A program made the translations under genes and the position numbers. 64,000 nucleotides of DNA from Bacillus_BD oryzisoli_A (GTDB lineage: Bacteria; Bacillota; Bacilli; Bacillales; Cytobacillaceae). The stretch covers positions 620,001-684,000 of the forward strand of contig NZ_JBHZRC010000001.1 of assembly GCF_043641075.1 (NCBI RefSeq), given 5' to 3'. Each line of letters opens with the position of its first letter. The stretch's first letter is position 1. Under the pieces are notes generated by a model, which did no database searches, was not told where the DNA came from, and saw nothing but the letters and a program-made list of their open reading frames with translations. Shown one piece after another: positions 43,593 through 51,505 of this stretch.

Positions 43593-45147
43593 AGCGCAAT
43601 TCGGCATGGTTATGAATTTGGACAAATGTATCGGCTGCCATACCTGCAGTGTAACTTGTAATAACACATGGACAAACCGCGCTGGTGCAGAGTATATGTG
43701 GTGGAACAATGTTGAAACAAAACCTGGAATAGGTTATCCAAAAGAATGGGAAAATCAAGAAACCCACAAGGGCGGTTGGGAGCTGAGAAACGGGAAAATT
43801 GAGTTAAAAGCAGGTGGCCGCTTAAATAAGCTCCTTAATATCTTTTATAATCCAAATCTGACAAAGATTGATGATTACTATGAGCCATGGACATATAACT
43901 ATGAACATTTGATCAACAGTCCAAAAAAGAAGCACCAGCCAGTCGCCCGCCCAAAATCCTTATTAACAGGAGAATTCATGGACTTGGACTGGGGACCAAA
44001 CTGGGAGGATGACCTTGCGGGTGTCTATGAAACTGGAAAACGGGACCCCAATATGAATAATGTTGATGCCCAGGTAATAAAAGATTTTGATCAAGCATTT
44101 ATGATGTATTTGCCTCGGATTTGCGAGCATTGCATGAATCCACCCTGTGTATCGTCTTGTCCGTCTGGGGCGATATACAAACGGGATGAAGATGGAATTG
44201 TACTCGCGGATCAGGATGCATGCAGGAGCTGGCGTTTTTGTATGAGCGGCTGTCCTTATAAAAAGGTTTATTTCAATTGGAAAACGAATAAGGCCGAGAA
44301 ATGTACCTTCTGTTTCCCAAGAATAGAAAATGGCCAGCCGACGGTGTGTTCTGAAACATGTGTTGGACGTCTTCGTTATATCGGTATCGTTCTCTATGAT
44401 GTTGATCGGGTAGCAGAGGCGGCATCTGTTGAAAATGAGCAGGATTTATATGATGCACAGCTGGGGCTTTTCCTTGATCCTAATGACCCGGAAGTCATTA
44501 AGCAGGCCAAACGAGACGGTATTCCTGAGGATTGGATTGAAGCAGCACAAGAGTCACCTGTGTATAAGCTAGCTATCGAACACAAAGTAGCGCTGCCGTT
44601 ACACCCTGAGTACCGTACGATGCCGATGGTTTGGTATGTACCACCACTTTCACCGATTATCAATCAATTTGGCGGAGAAATAGACACAATTGATCCAGCT
44701 ATTGTTTTTCCAACAATTGATCAATTTAGAATACCGATTCAATACTTAGCAAACCTTATGACCGCCGGTGATACAGATGTCATTAAGCGTGTCCTAAAAA
44801 AAATGGTAGCGATGAGAACATTTATGAGAAGCCATAATCTAGGCAAATCCTATGATGAGCAGCTTCTTCAAAATTCCGGTCTAACCCGCGAATCAGCCAT
44901 TGAGTTGTACGAGCTATCAGCGATAGCAAAATATGATGACCGCTATGTCATCCCGAAATCACATCGTGAAAAGGCTGGAAATATGTATGAAGCACAAGGG
45001 TCAACAGGCTATTCATTCAATGAAGGCTGTAATAGCTGCAGCGTGAGCCCGGAGCAGCATGAAGAGGATGAGATTTATGCTTTTAGTGAACGGTATTGGA
45101 GTGATCTAGGTGGAACAATGGATGGAAAATTATCAGTTGACTTTTAA
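43582..45147 (+). CDS. narH: Respiratory nitrate reductase, beta subunit
   Basis: A 521-residue electron-transfer subunit with four Cys groups for three [4Fe-4S] and one [3Fe-4S] cluster: CIGCHTCSVTC, CEHCMNPPCVSSC, CRSWRFCMSGC (Trp in place of one Cys, typical of the [3Fe-4S] site) and KCTFC plus CSETC. It starts at TTG, overlapping the narG stop by 11 bases, with GAGGTGG upstream, so translation is coupled. A tail after residue 480 has a CNSC motif. It passes electrons from NarI haems to NarG. Confidence 0.96.
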   Translation: MRIKAQFGMVMNLDKCIGCHTCSVTCNNTWTNRAGAEYMWWNNVETKPGIGYPKEWENQETHKGGWELRNGKIELKAGGRLNKLLNIFYNPNLTKIDDYYEPWTYNYEHLINSPKKKHQPVARPKSLLTGEFMDLDWGPNWEDDLAGVYETGKRDPNMNNVDAQVIKDFDQAFMMYLPRICEHCMNPPCVSSCPSGAIYKRDEDGIVLADQDACRSWRFCMSGCPYKKVYFNWKTNKAEKCTFCFPRIENGQPTVCSETCVGRLRYIGIVLYDVDRVAEAASVENEQDLYDAQLGLFLDPNDPEVIKQAKRDGIPEDWIEAAQESPVYKLAIEHKVALPLHPEYRTMPMVWYVPPLSPIINQFGGEIDTIDPAIVFPTIDQFRIPIQYLANLMTAGDTDVIKRVLKKMVAMRTFMRSHNLGKSYDEQLLQNSGLTRESAIELYELSAIAKYDDRYVIPKSHREKAGNMYEAQGSTGYSFNEGCNSCSVSPEQHEEDEIYAFSERYWSDLGGTMDGKLSVDF

Positions 45148-45670
45148 GCTATGTTCCATTATGCTTCGCTACCCTGACAAAGAATGGGTCTGTAGTGATG
45201 AAATGGATGAATTAATCAGATCAATTGAAGAGGATGAGATAAGAAGCTCGTTCCTCTCCTTTTGGGATTATGTTCGGGCAACGGGTTGGGAGGATCTTGC
45301 GGAAAACTATGTGAGATGGTTTGACCTTACCGATAATACGACACTTTATTTAACCTATGGGATTTTTGGTGATAACCGGGAAAGAGGGCCGGCATTTGTA
45401 AAATTAAAAATGGAATTTGCGAAGGCAGGCTTTTATATTAAGGAAAATGAATTACCTGACTATTTGCCGCTTATTCTCGACTTTGCTTCAATAGCTGAAT
45501 TGAAGCACGCGAGAAAGGTCCTTGCTATTCATCTTAAAGCAATCGAAACCTTATCCAAAGAGCTGCATAAGCACAAAAATCCATATGCTTATTTAGTAAA
45601 TGCAAGCTTAAGGACAATCGAAAACCTATTGCCAAGAAAAGAAAAAAGGATTAACCACAATGTTGGTTAA
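45122..45670 (+). CDS. narJ: Nitrate reductase molybdenum cofactor assembly chaperone
   Basis: A 182-residue helical chaperone of the TorD/NarJ family (FKLCSIMLRYPDKEW at the start; ENYVRWFDLTDNTTLYLTYG and PLILDFASIAE in the middle). It is needed for insertion of the Mo cofactor into NarG and is not part of the final complex. I use the ATG at 45122, with GGTGG 8 bases upstream; a GTG at 45110 is possible. It overlaps narH, and a hairpin covers its stop codon. Confidence 0.92.
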   Translation: MENYQLTFKLCSIMLRYPDKEWVCSDEMDELIRSIEEDEIRSSFLSFWDYVRATGWEDLAENYVRWFDLTDNTTLYLTYGIFGDNRERGPAFVKLKMEFAKAGFYIKENELPDYLPLILDFASIAELKHARKVLAIHLKAIETLSKELHKHKNPYAYLVNASLRTIENLLPRKEKRINHNVG

Positions 45671-45675
45671 TCCTT
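45646..45675 (+). promoter_or_regulatory. Intercistronic hairpin at the narJ stop codon
   Basis: A perfect 12-bp stem AAGGATTAACCA / TGGTTAATCCTT with a 6-base loop contains the narJ stop and ends just before the narI ribosome binding site. There is no T-run, so it is more likely to affect mRNA stability or narI translation than termination. Confidence 0.6.
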
Positions 45676-45691
45676 GCCGGAGGGAAACCAA

Positions 45692-46414
45692 TTGATTACG
45701 TTAACGTTGATGGACGTCTTTTTATGGGTCGTATTCCCGTATTTAACACTTACGGTATTTGTATTAGGGCATATCTATCGGTACAACACCGATCAATTTG
45801 GCTGGTCAGCAAAGTCAAGTGAATTCATCCAGAAGGATTCATTACTGAAGTGGGGCAGTATCCTTTTTCATTATGGAATCGTGTTTGTCTTTTTCGGCCA
45901 TGTAGCAGGTGTATTAATTCCAAAGGGTTTTTATGATGTAATAGGCATTAATGAGCATATGTACCATTTTGGTGCAGTCTGGATTGGCGGATTGGCAGGA
46001 GTAGCCACTGTTATTGGGGGATTGCTGCTAACTATCCGCCGCGTTACAAACAAACGTGTTTCTAAGAATAGTTCAAAAAAGGACCTGATTACATTACTTT
46101 GGATTGGTGTTGTGGTTGTACTAGGTTTTACAAATACAATTGGTTACACCGCAACAGGAGGAGATTTCGACTACCGAACAGCCATCGGCCCTTGGTTTAG
46201 AGGTATCTTAACCTTTAGGCCGATGCCCGAGTTAATGGCAATTTCACCAATTGGATTTAAGCTGCATATTTTTACGGGCTTTATACTATTTGCCCTTTGG
46301 CCGTTTACCCGCCTTGTTCATGTTTGGAGTTTACCTTTGGAATATTTAACAAGGAAATATGTTGTTTACCGGAAAATGAATCCACGAAAAGAGGTTCGTG
46401 GTGCTGAAAAATAA
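45692..46414 (+). CDS. narI: Respiratory nitrate reductase, gamma (cytochrome b) subunit
   Basis: A 240-residue membrane protein with five helices that anchors NarGH and oxidises menaquinol through two b haems. Candidate haem His residues are in FHYGIVFVFFGHVAG, INEHMYHFG, LHIFTGFILFALW and TRLVHVWS. GGAGGG lies 7 bases before the TTG used as start; a longer frame from 45674 would run through the intercistronic hairpin. It is the last gene of the operon and ends at a strong terminator. Confidence 0.94.
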   Translation: MITLTLMDVFLWVVFPYLTLTVFVLGHIYRYNTDQFGWSAKSSEFIQKDSLLKWGSILFHYGIVFVFFGHVAGVLIPKGFYDVIGINEHMYHFGAVWIGGLAGVATVIGGLLLTIRRVTNKRVSKNSSKKDLITLLWIGVVVVLGFTNTIGYTATGGDFDYRTAIGPWFRGILTFRPMPELMAISPIGFKLHIFTGFILFALWPFTRLVHVWSLPLEYLTRKYVVYRKMNPRKEVRGAEK

Positions 46415-46422
46415 TCATACGT

Positions 46423-46453
46423 AAAAAAGGAACCGCAGGCGGTTCCTTTTTTT
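46423..46453. terminator. Bidirectional terminator of narGHJI and the hemerythrin gene
   Basis: AAAAAAGGAACCG / CGGTTCCTTTTTTT with loop CAGG; A- and T-runs on both sides. Confidence 0.9.
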
Positions 46454-46880
46454 AGTGATTGTCGAATAAATAGCCTTCTTCATGTTGATTATGAATCTTT
46501 GCCAGTACATAAATTGCTTTAAAATAGTCGACCATTTCATCAGTAATCGTATCCTTATTCATCAACTGCTTAATTTCATCAATAATTGTGCGAAAGAGAT
46601 CATGATCCCGTTTTAACATCGTAAGCGGCACAGCTAATTCGGGCTTCTCTTTTATTTTCTCTTCATAAAATTTTTCCTCTTCGGAATCAGCATGGGCTAT
46701 CAAACGTGTTTCCCAATGCTCAATCAGTACCTCTGCCGTCATCCTGGCATGTTTTTCATGATCCTTTTGCTTTTCAAGCCGTACCTTTAAAAGAAGATTA
46801 AGCAAATCTCTTCCTTCTGTTACAACACCATCGTGTATTGATCGATGTGCATCTAATTTATGTAATGAAGGACCTGACAT
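46452..46880 (-). CDS. Hemerythrin-like HHE domain protein
   Basis: A 142-residue four-helix-bundle protein with His and Glu at HHE positions: DAHRSIHDG, EHWETRLIAHADSEEEKFY, LKRDHDLFRTI and HNQHEEGYLF. Such di-iron proteins bind oxygen or nitric oxide or handle iron. Its place between narGHJI and the nitrate transporter suggests a role with nitrate respiration and its nitrogen-oxide products, which is an inference. AGGAGGA lies 8 bases upstream. Confidence 0.82.
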   Translation of the reverse strand: MSGPSLHKLDAHRSIHDGVVTEGRDLLNLLLKVRLEKQKDHEKHARMTAEVLIEHWETRLIAHADSEEEKFYEEKIKEKPELAVPLTMLKRDHDLFRTIIDEIKQLMNKDTITDEMVDYFKAIYVLAKIHNQHEEGYLFDNH

Positions 46881-47009
46881 CGTACACTTCCTCCTTTATT
46901 AGTAACCTATTTTTTTACGGAGCCTTTTGCTAGAACATTCTTAAGTATGGTCATGAAATAAAACAAGTAAACATGAAATAAGGTACCCATGTGGATACCT
47001 CGTTTAGTA

Positions 47010-48506
47010 TTACTTTTGCGGATGTATTTCATTAAACATTCCAACATAATGGATTGGATTATCGTTTTCATCCTTTATCATCGTAATGGTTAATAGCTGA
47101 AGATATTCTTTATTATTTTTTTTCCGGTTCCAAATTTCTCCTTGCCAATAACCATTCTTTTTTATTTGCTCCCACATATTTGAATAGAAGGAGGGCTCAT
47201 GCTTCCCTGATTTTAAAACAGCAGGTGTCTTACCTATGATTTCATCTTCCTCAAATCCTGTAACTGCTTTAAAGGCAGGATTCACCCTTTGGATACTTCC
47301 TTTTAAATCTGTGACCATTATTCCTTCAATTGTTCCTTCAATAATTCGATCAGACACTGTAAGCTTATCCTGATAATACAGTCCGATGACAATCACTAAA
47401 CTGGCAAGGGAAAATTCTGAAAGTGCCATAAATCCAATCGCATAATGACCGGTTAAATCAAACAAGGTCGTAAGAATCAATGGAGGGAAGAAGCCCCCAA
47501 GGCCTCCCATCGCGGCAACAATTCCATTTACAATGCCAGCCTGTTTTGAAAAGTATAAAGGAACCAGTTTAAAAACGGTACCATTTCCAACACCTGCACA
47601 AAATGCTATCAATATACAGCCAATAGTGTAAATCGTTAAGGAAGGCTTAAATGAAAGAATAAACCCGCCGAAGGTGATACCACTAAATACAATGATTAAG
47701 ATCATATAGGAATTAATCCTATCTGCCAGTAATCCCCCAATCGGACGCATGATGGTAGCTACAATGATAAATCCAGCTGTACGCATACCTGCATCTACGC
47801 TTGTTAATTGAAATTGATTGACAAGAAAGGACGGTAAAAAAACGGTAAATGCAACAAAGGATCCAAAGGTAATAAAATAAAAAAGACAGATAAACCATAG
47901 CTTATAGCTTTTATAGACCTCTTTTATTTGCTCGGAAAGAGCAATTTTCACTCGGTTTTCTTTTCGGTCACCAAAAAGGAACGTTAATGCTGCAAATACC
48001 AAAAGTAGTATGATATAGAACTGAATAGTTCTACGCCATCCAAATGTATTTGCTAAAACAGGTGCTGAAAAGGAAGTAATGGCTGTACCAATATTTCCTG
48101 CACCGTATATACCGTTTACAAACCCTTGCTTTTCTTTTGGGTAATATTTTGGCAGTGCCGTTACACCAACAGAGAATATCGCTCCACTAAGACCTAATGC
48201 TAACCCTCCAACAATTAAATCAACGACAGAATCAGCTGCGCTGATATAAAACACCGGCAGAATTAAGAACAAAAGACTGATGAAGAATACCCACCTTGCT
48301 CCATATCGATTCGTCCAATATCCTATGGGAACCCTTAATATCGACCCCAATATGACAGGAACAGCTGTTATCATGGCTGACTCACTTGGCGTTATTTCAA
48401 TATCTACTTTAATAAATGATATAAGTGACGATAATATCACCCAAACCATAAAGCCTAAGACTAAATTTCCAGTTTGTAAAATAAGCTGCGAATTGGCTCG
48501 TGCCAT
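47010..48506 (-). CDS. narK: NarK-type nitrate/nitrite transporter with C-terminal PAS domain
   Basis: A 498-residue protein. Residues about 1-385 are a 12-helix major facilitator with nitrate-porter marks such as RVPIGYWTNRYGARWVFF, GNIGTAITSFSAPVLA and GVGNGTVFKLVPLYF. Residues about 390-498 are a soluble PAS domain with PAC ending: TIEGIMVTDLKGSIQRVNPAF, VTGFEEDEIIGKTP, GYWQGEIWNRKKNN and DENDNPIHYVGMFNEI. Typical NarK ends near residue 400. The reading frame is continuous, so this is a real fusion. It may allow redox or ligand control of transport. GGAAGGTG lies upstream. Confidence 0.88.
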   Translation of the reverse strand: MARANSQLILQTGNLVLGFMVWVILSSLISFIKVDIEITPSESAMITAVPVILGSILRVPIGYWTNRYGARWVFFISLLFLILPVFYISAADSVVDLIVGGLALGLSGAIFSVGVTALPKYYPKEKQGFVNGIYGAGNIGTAITSFSAPVLANTFGWRRTIQFYIILLLVFAALTFLFGDRKENRVKIALSEQIKEVYKSYKLWFICLFYFITFGSFVAFTVFLPSFLVNQFQLTSVDAGMRTAGFIIVATIMRPIGGLLADRINSYMILIIVFSGITFGGFILSFKPSLTIYTIGCILIAFCAGVGNGTVFKLVPLYFSKQAGIVNGIVAAMGGLGGFFPPLILTTLFDLTGHYAIGFMALSEFSLASLVIVIGLYYQDKLTVSDRIIEGTIEGIMVTDLKGSIQRVNPAFKAVTGFEEDEIIGKTPAVLKSGKHEPSFYSNMWEQIKKNGYWQGEIWNRKKNNKEYLQLLTITMIKDENDNPIHYVGMFNEIHPQK

Positions 48507-48623
48507 CAGTTATGCACCTTCCTAGAATAAAATAAAACATTGTCTCTATTAGGATGAACTAAACCTATCAAAACAAAGTAACCAATATTTTCTATTTTTA
48601 TAAAAATCTTAGATCATTACGAC

Positions 48624-48664
48624 AATAAAAAAGAAAAGGAATCCCTTATAAATTGGGATCCCTT
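48624..48664 (-). terminator. Intrinsic terminator of the 89-residue protein gene
   Basis: On the minus strand, AAGGGATCCC pairs with GGGATTCCTT and is followed by TTTTCTTTTTT. Confidence 0.8.
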
Positions 48665-48688
48665 GATATCTGGTTTAGTCATTTATTA

Positions 48689-48958
48689 TTAACTATAGGA
48701 TTCAATCGCTTGCTCCAACGCATTAAATGCTTGCCCAAAGGCAGCGGATGAAGATACATCACCAGCACTCTCTAGTGCAACCTTTGAGTTTCTAGCTTGT
48801 GTTAAAGCAGTAATAGCATTTTCAATCATCGTACCTTTATCTCCGTATTGATTTAATGCAGATTGAAGCTGCACGATACAATGGTCTAAATCACACGATT
48901 CAGGATGATCATACGCTTGTTCTAATTGCTCTTTTACTTGCTGTAGAATTTCTTTCAT
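48689..48958 (-). CDS. Hypothetical small acidic helical protein
   Basis: An 89-residue protein with two predicted helical segments (EILQQVKEQLEQAYDHPESC and AFGQAFNALEQAIESYS), two Cys close together (SCDLDHC) and no membrane segment. GGGGG lies 6 bases upstream of the ATG, and a terminator follows, so it is probably expressed. Family not recognised. Confidence 0.6.
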   Translation of the reverse strand: MKEILQQVKEQLEQAYDHPESCDLDHCIVQLQSALNQYGDKGTMIENAITALTQARNSKVALESAGDVSSSAAFGQAFNALEQAIESYS

Positions 48959-49046
48959 TCAGATCCCCCGTTTACGTAAAAATTAAACACAAAATGTAGT
49001 TTGACCAAGTTTTAGGCTTATATTCATCATTTTAATTGAATTCACT

Positions 49047-49199
49047 TTACCTATACTCGCGTCCTTGATACATCAGAGCTAATCGTCTTCTTGTAGCACC
49101 GCTAAAGTCAACACCATGCTTGTTTTTCAAACGTTCTCTGATTGGATTATGCTCAGGCAAACTCGGCATTTGCTCAGAATTCTGTTGGTTTTTAGGCAT
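49047..49199 (-). CDS. Small basic protein of unknown function
   Basis: A 50-residue protein (starts MPKNQQNSEQMPSLPEHNP, ends RRRLALMYQGREYR) with AGGAGG 6 bases before the chosen ATG. A longer frame begins upstream of the binding site and is rejected. The basic C-terminal half could bind nucleic acid; no family is recognised. Confidence 0.6.
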   Translation of the reverse strand: MPKNQQNSEQMPSLPEHNPIRERLKNKHGVDFSGATRRRLALMYQGREYR

Positions 49200-49401
49200 A
49201 TGAATTCCTCCTTTCATTATAGTATGACCTTGTTTATCTAACATTTGGAATGATCAAGTATATATTTTTAAAATGTCCAACCAATCTTAGGTCTTGTACG
49301 AATAATTTATTACTAACAGTAACATTTAAAAGCTAAACAGGTATGATCCGGAGTTGAATGAAAAGGGGAGGACAAACTAATGATAAAAAGGAGAAATATT
49401 C

Positions 49402-50136
49402 ATGATGAAAATCATTAAAGCCGAGAATTATGATGAAATGAGTGTTTTTGCTGCTCAGTACATTATGAAAAGAATGAATTCTAAAGCAATACGAACATTA
49501 GGACTTGCAACTGGCAGTACACCTAAAGGAGTCTATGCACAACTTATTAATCATTTTCAAAGTAACCAACTAACCTTTCAACATATCTCAACATTCAATC
49601 TTGATGAATACGTCGGTCTACATCCATCTGATTTCAACAGCTATCATTACTATATGATGTCACACTTATTCGATGCTATTGATATCCCAAAATCCCAAAC
49701 ACATCTTCCTAATGGAATGGCCAAAGATTTAACTAAGGAATGTGAGCATTATGAAAAGCAAATTGATAATCTTGGGGGTATTGATATTCAGCTTCTTGGG
49801 ATTGGACATAATGGGCATATTGGATTTAATGAACCAGGTAGTTCTTTCAATAGCCGTACTCGAATTATCAAACTTACAGACAGTACGAGGAGTTCTAACG
49901 CAAAATTCTTTCCGTCAATTGATGAAGTACCAACACATGCTATTACGATGGGAATCGCTACTATATTGGAATGCAAGGAAATCGTACTACTTGCTTCAGG
50001 AACGTCTAAAGCAAGTGTCATGGAGAAGCTGATTAATGGAAAACCAAGTGAACAGCTTCCTGCATCAGCACTTAAACTTCATCAGCATGTGACAATTATT
50101 GCCGATCGTGATGCATTAGCACTAGTAAATGAATGA
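49402..50136 (+). CDS. nagB: Glucosamine-6-phosphate deaminase
   Basis: A 244-residue enzyme converting glucosamine-6-phosphate to fructose-6-phosphate and ammonia. Family motifs are GLATGSTPKGVYAQL (phosphate loop), NLDEYVGLHPSDFNSYHYYM (catalytic Asp) and LGIGHNGHIGFNEPG (catalytic His/Glu). The usual partners nagA and nagR are not adjacent. GGAG lies 9 bases before two adjacent ATGs. No glmS-like or NagR operator was recognised in the 200 bases upstream. Confidence 0.95.
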   Translation: MMKIIKAENYDEMSVFAAQYIMKRMNSKAIRTLGLATGSTPKGVYAQLINHFQSNQLTFQHISTFNLDEYVGLHPSDFNSYHYYMMSHLFDAIDIPKSQTHLPNGMAKDLTKECEHYEKQIDNLGGIDIQLLGIGHNGHIGFNEPGSSFNSRTRIIKLTDSTRSSNAKFFPSIDEVPTHAITMGIATILECKEIVLLASGTSKASVMEKLINGKPSEQLPASALKLHQHVTIIADRDALALVNE

Positions 50137-50478
50137 GGAGAAGTAGAAAGTGATTGGAAGATACCACGAATAAATAGCCCCAAAAAGAAACTAACTGAGG
50201 AAATTCCGAATCCCGTATCGATTTGGAAACAAACGAGTTCCTTCTATATAATTAGTTCCCTTATCGATATGCTGTTCACATGAAGACACCTTTTGATAGG
50301 ATATCCATCATGTTGTAATTATATTCTTTTGGAGAAGTAGGGGGAATTGTATTTTCCGCTGCTTATGATTTAAATCTGAAATTTAAGAGGGGAGAAGCCT
50401 GTCCTGCTTATCAATTCCCCACAAATTGGGGAAGAGGCCCTAGGCGGATCATAAAGAGAAGACTAAATGAAAAAACGA
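50137..50478. other. Intergenic region with no clear gene
   Basis: After nagB there is a binding-site-like GGAGAAG with a GTG opening a frame of only seven codons (50151-50174, VIGRYHE), possibly the broken start of a former gene. Near the end, TTCCCC-ACAAATT-GGGGAA (50415-50433) forms a hairpin without a T-run. Nothing else is recognised. Confidence 0.4.
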
Positions 50479-51015
50479 TTATTTTGTAAAGCGATTCGCA
50501 TAGCAAGAAGCAACAAAGGAATTTGGTTTAATTTTAGGTTTTATCCCCATTGATTCAATTCTTGTGACCATTTCTTCTACAAATATTTTTGTCTTATTCC
50601 TATTTCCAGCACCAATATCCAGATGACCCTCCATCGTAAAAGAAGCACCTCGGTAGATATTAGGAAGGACGATATCGATCATCTGATTTTTTCTATCTTC
50701 CGTAAACATCGACACAATTTCTTCGGTCAAGGTGGTTTCCTTTGATATTCGTTCATGGAGCATTTTCATTCTCCTCGGAATCACAACCTTTCGAATGCAA
50801 GCCCATGCACCCTTGCCATCGTTTAGGATGACTATCCCTGTAATAAACCTTGTATATTTATCATGCACCTGCGAGTCAGTACCGATCATTAAACGGAAAT
50901 TGCCGCTCGTATCCAAATTCATAAATTTTATGATTCTATTGAATGCTTGTTCAAAGGTCATACTGTTTTCTTGTGAATTTTGAAAAAGATAATGGCACCC
51001 ATAATTAGATTTCAT
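50479..51015 (-). CDS. ykuK: YkuK family (RNase H-like) protein
   Basis: A 178-residue protein of the DUF458/YkuK family, predicted to have a RNase H-like fold: FRLMIGTDSQVHDKYTRFITGIV (first strand with Asp), LPNIYRGASFTMEGHLDIG and VASCYANRFTK at the end. In B. subtilis ykuK is a non-essential gene of unknown function. AGGTGATAGG precedes the ATG used; an ATG eight codons earlier has no binding site. Confidence 0.85.
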   Translation of the reverse strand: MKSNYGCHYLFQNSQENSMTFEQAFNRIIKFMNLDTSGNFRLMIGTDSQVHDKYTRFITGIVILNDGKGAWACIRKVVIPRRMKMLHERISKETTLTEEIVSMFTEDRKNQMIDIVLPNIYRGASFTMEGHLDIGAGNRNKTKIFVEEMVTRIESMGIKPKIKPNSFVASCYANRFTK

Positions 51016-51281
51016 CCTATCACCTTTCTTATCACTCATTTTTTACGCTTCGTTAAAGCACATATAAGACACAGCAACTGATTAGATCTGCTACATTTAT
51101 ATCTATGCAGCCTTGACCCTTATACATGATATTTTTTAATAAAGATTTGTATTAGAAACGGGAAAAGATAAATGGGGAACCCTTGTTATGCTGAATAAAT
51201 ACTTAGAATATACATGATAGACAATCGTCGAAATTGATGTCATTTTTTGAAGTCATACCATGGTGATAGGAGGAAATATAC

Positions 51282-51341
51282 TTGACTAAAAAAAGTGTTT
51301 TGTTTACTATGAACTTGACATTTTTGCGTCATAAAGTATAA
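51282..51341 (+). CDS. Possible 19-residue peptide ORF
   Basis: AGGAGG (51268-51273) lies 8 bases before a TTG opening a 19-codon frame (reads TKKSVLFTMNLTFLRHKV after the start), which ends inside the -10 box of the Fur-box promoter. The binding site is strong, but the frame is very short; it may be a relic of a displaced gene. No promoter of its own is clear. Confidence 0.3.
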   Translation: MTKKSVLFTMNLTFLRHKV

Positions 51342-51356
51342 TGATAATCATTCTGC
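51315..51356 (+). promoter_or_regulatory. Sigma-A promoter with overlapping Fur box
   Basis: TTGACA (51315-51320), a 16-base spacer and TATAAT (51337-51342). TGATAATCATTCTGC (51342-51356) matches the Fur box TGATAATNATTATCA at 10 of 14 defined positions and overlaps the -10 and start site, a repressing position. Downstream is a perfect hairpin AAATTTGC / GCAAATTT (51363-51384) and a T-run at 51403-51410. Confidence 0.6.
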
Positions 51357-51458
51357 TCGTGGAAATTTGCATAGAGGCAAATTTGCATCTAGACGTATAA
51401 AAATTTTTTTCTTGATATGAAATAATAGAATGTTAGATTTGATTATTTTTTAACTAAA

Positions 51459-51480
51459 ATATACGAAGTTCGTGTATAAT
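51459..51480 (+). promoter_or_regulatory. Palindrome over the -10 box upstream of ltaS
   Basis: TATACGAA-GT-TCGTGTATA is an inverted repeat ending in TATAAT (51475-51480), 25 bases before the ltaS start. It fits a repressor site on the proximal ltaS promoter; the -35 is weak. Confidence 0.4.
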
Positions 51481-51505
51481 AGTTTGTTAGAAAGTAGGTG
51501 TAACA

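Noticed and set aside
49245..49401. Riboswitch or glmS-type element before nagB
   Set aside because: No conserved riboswitch motif was recognised; the stretch is short and AT-rich.
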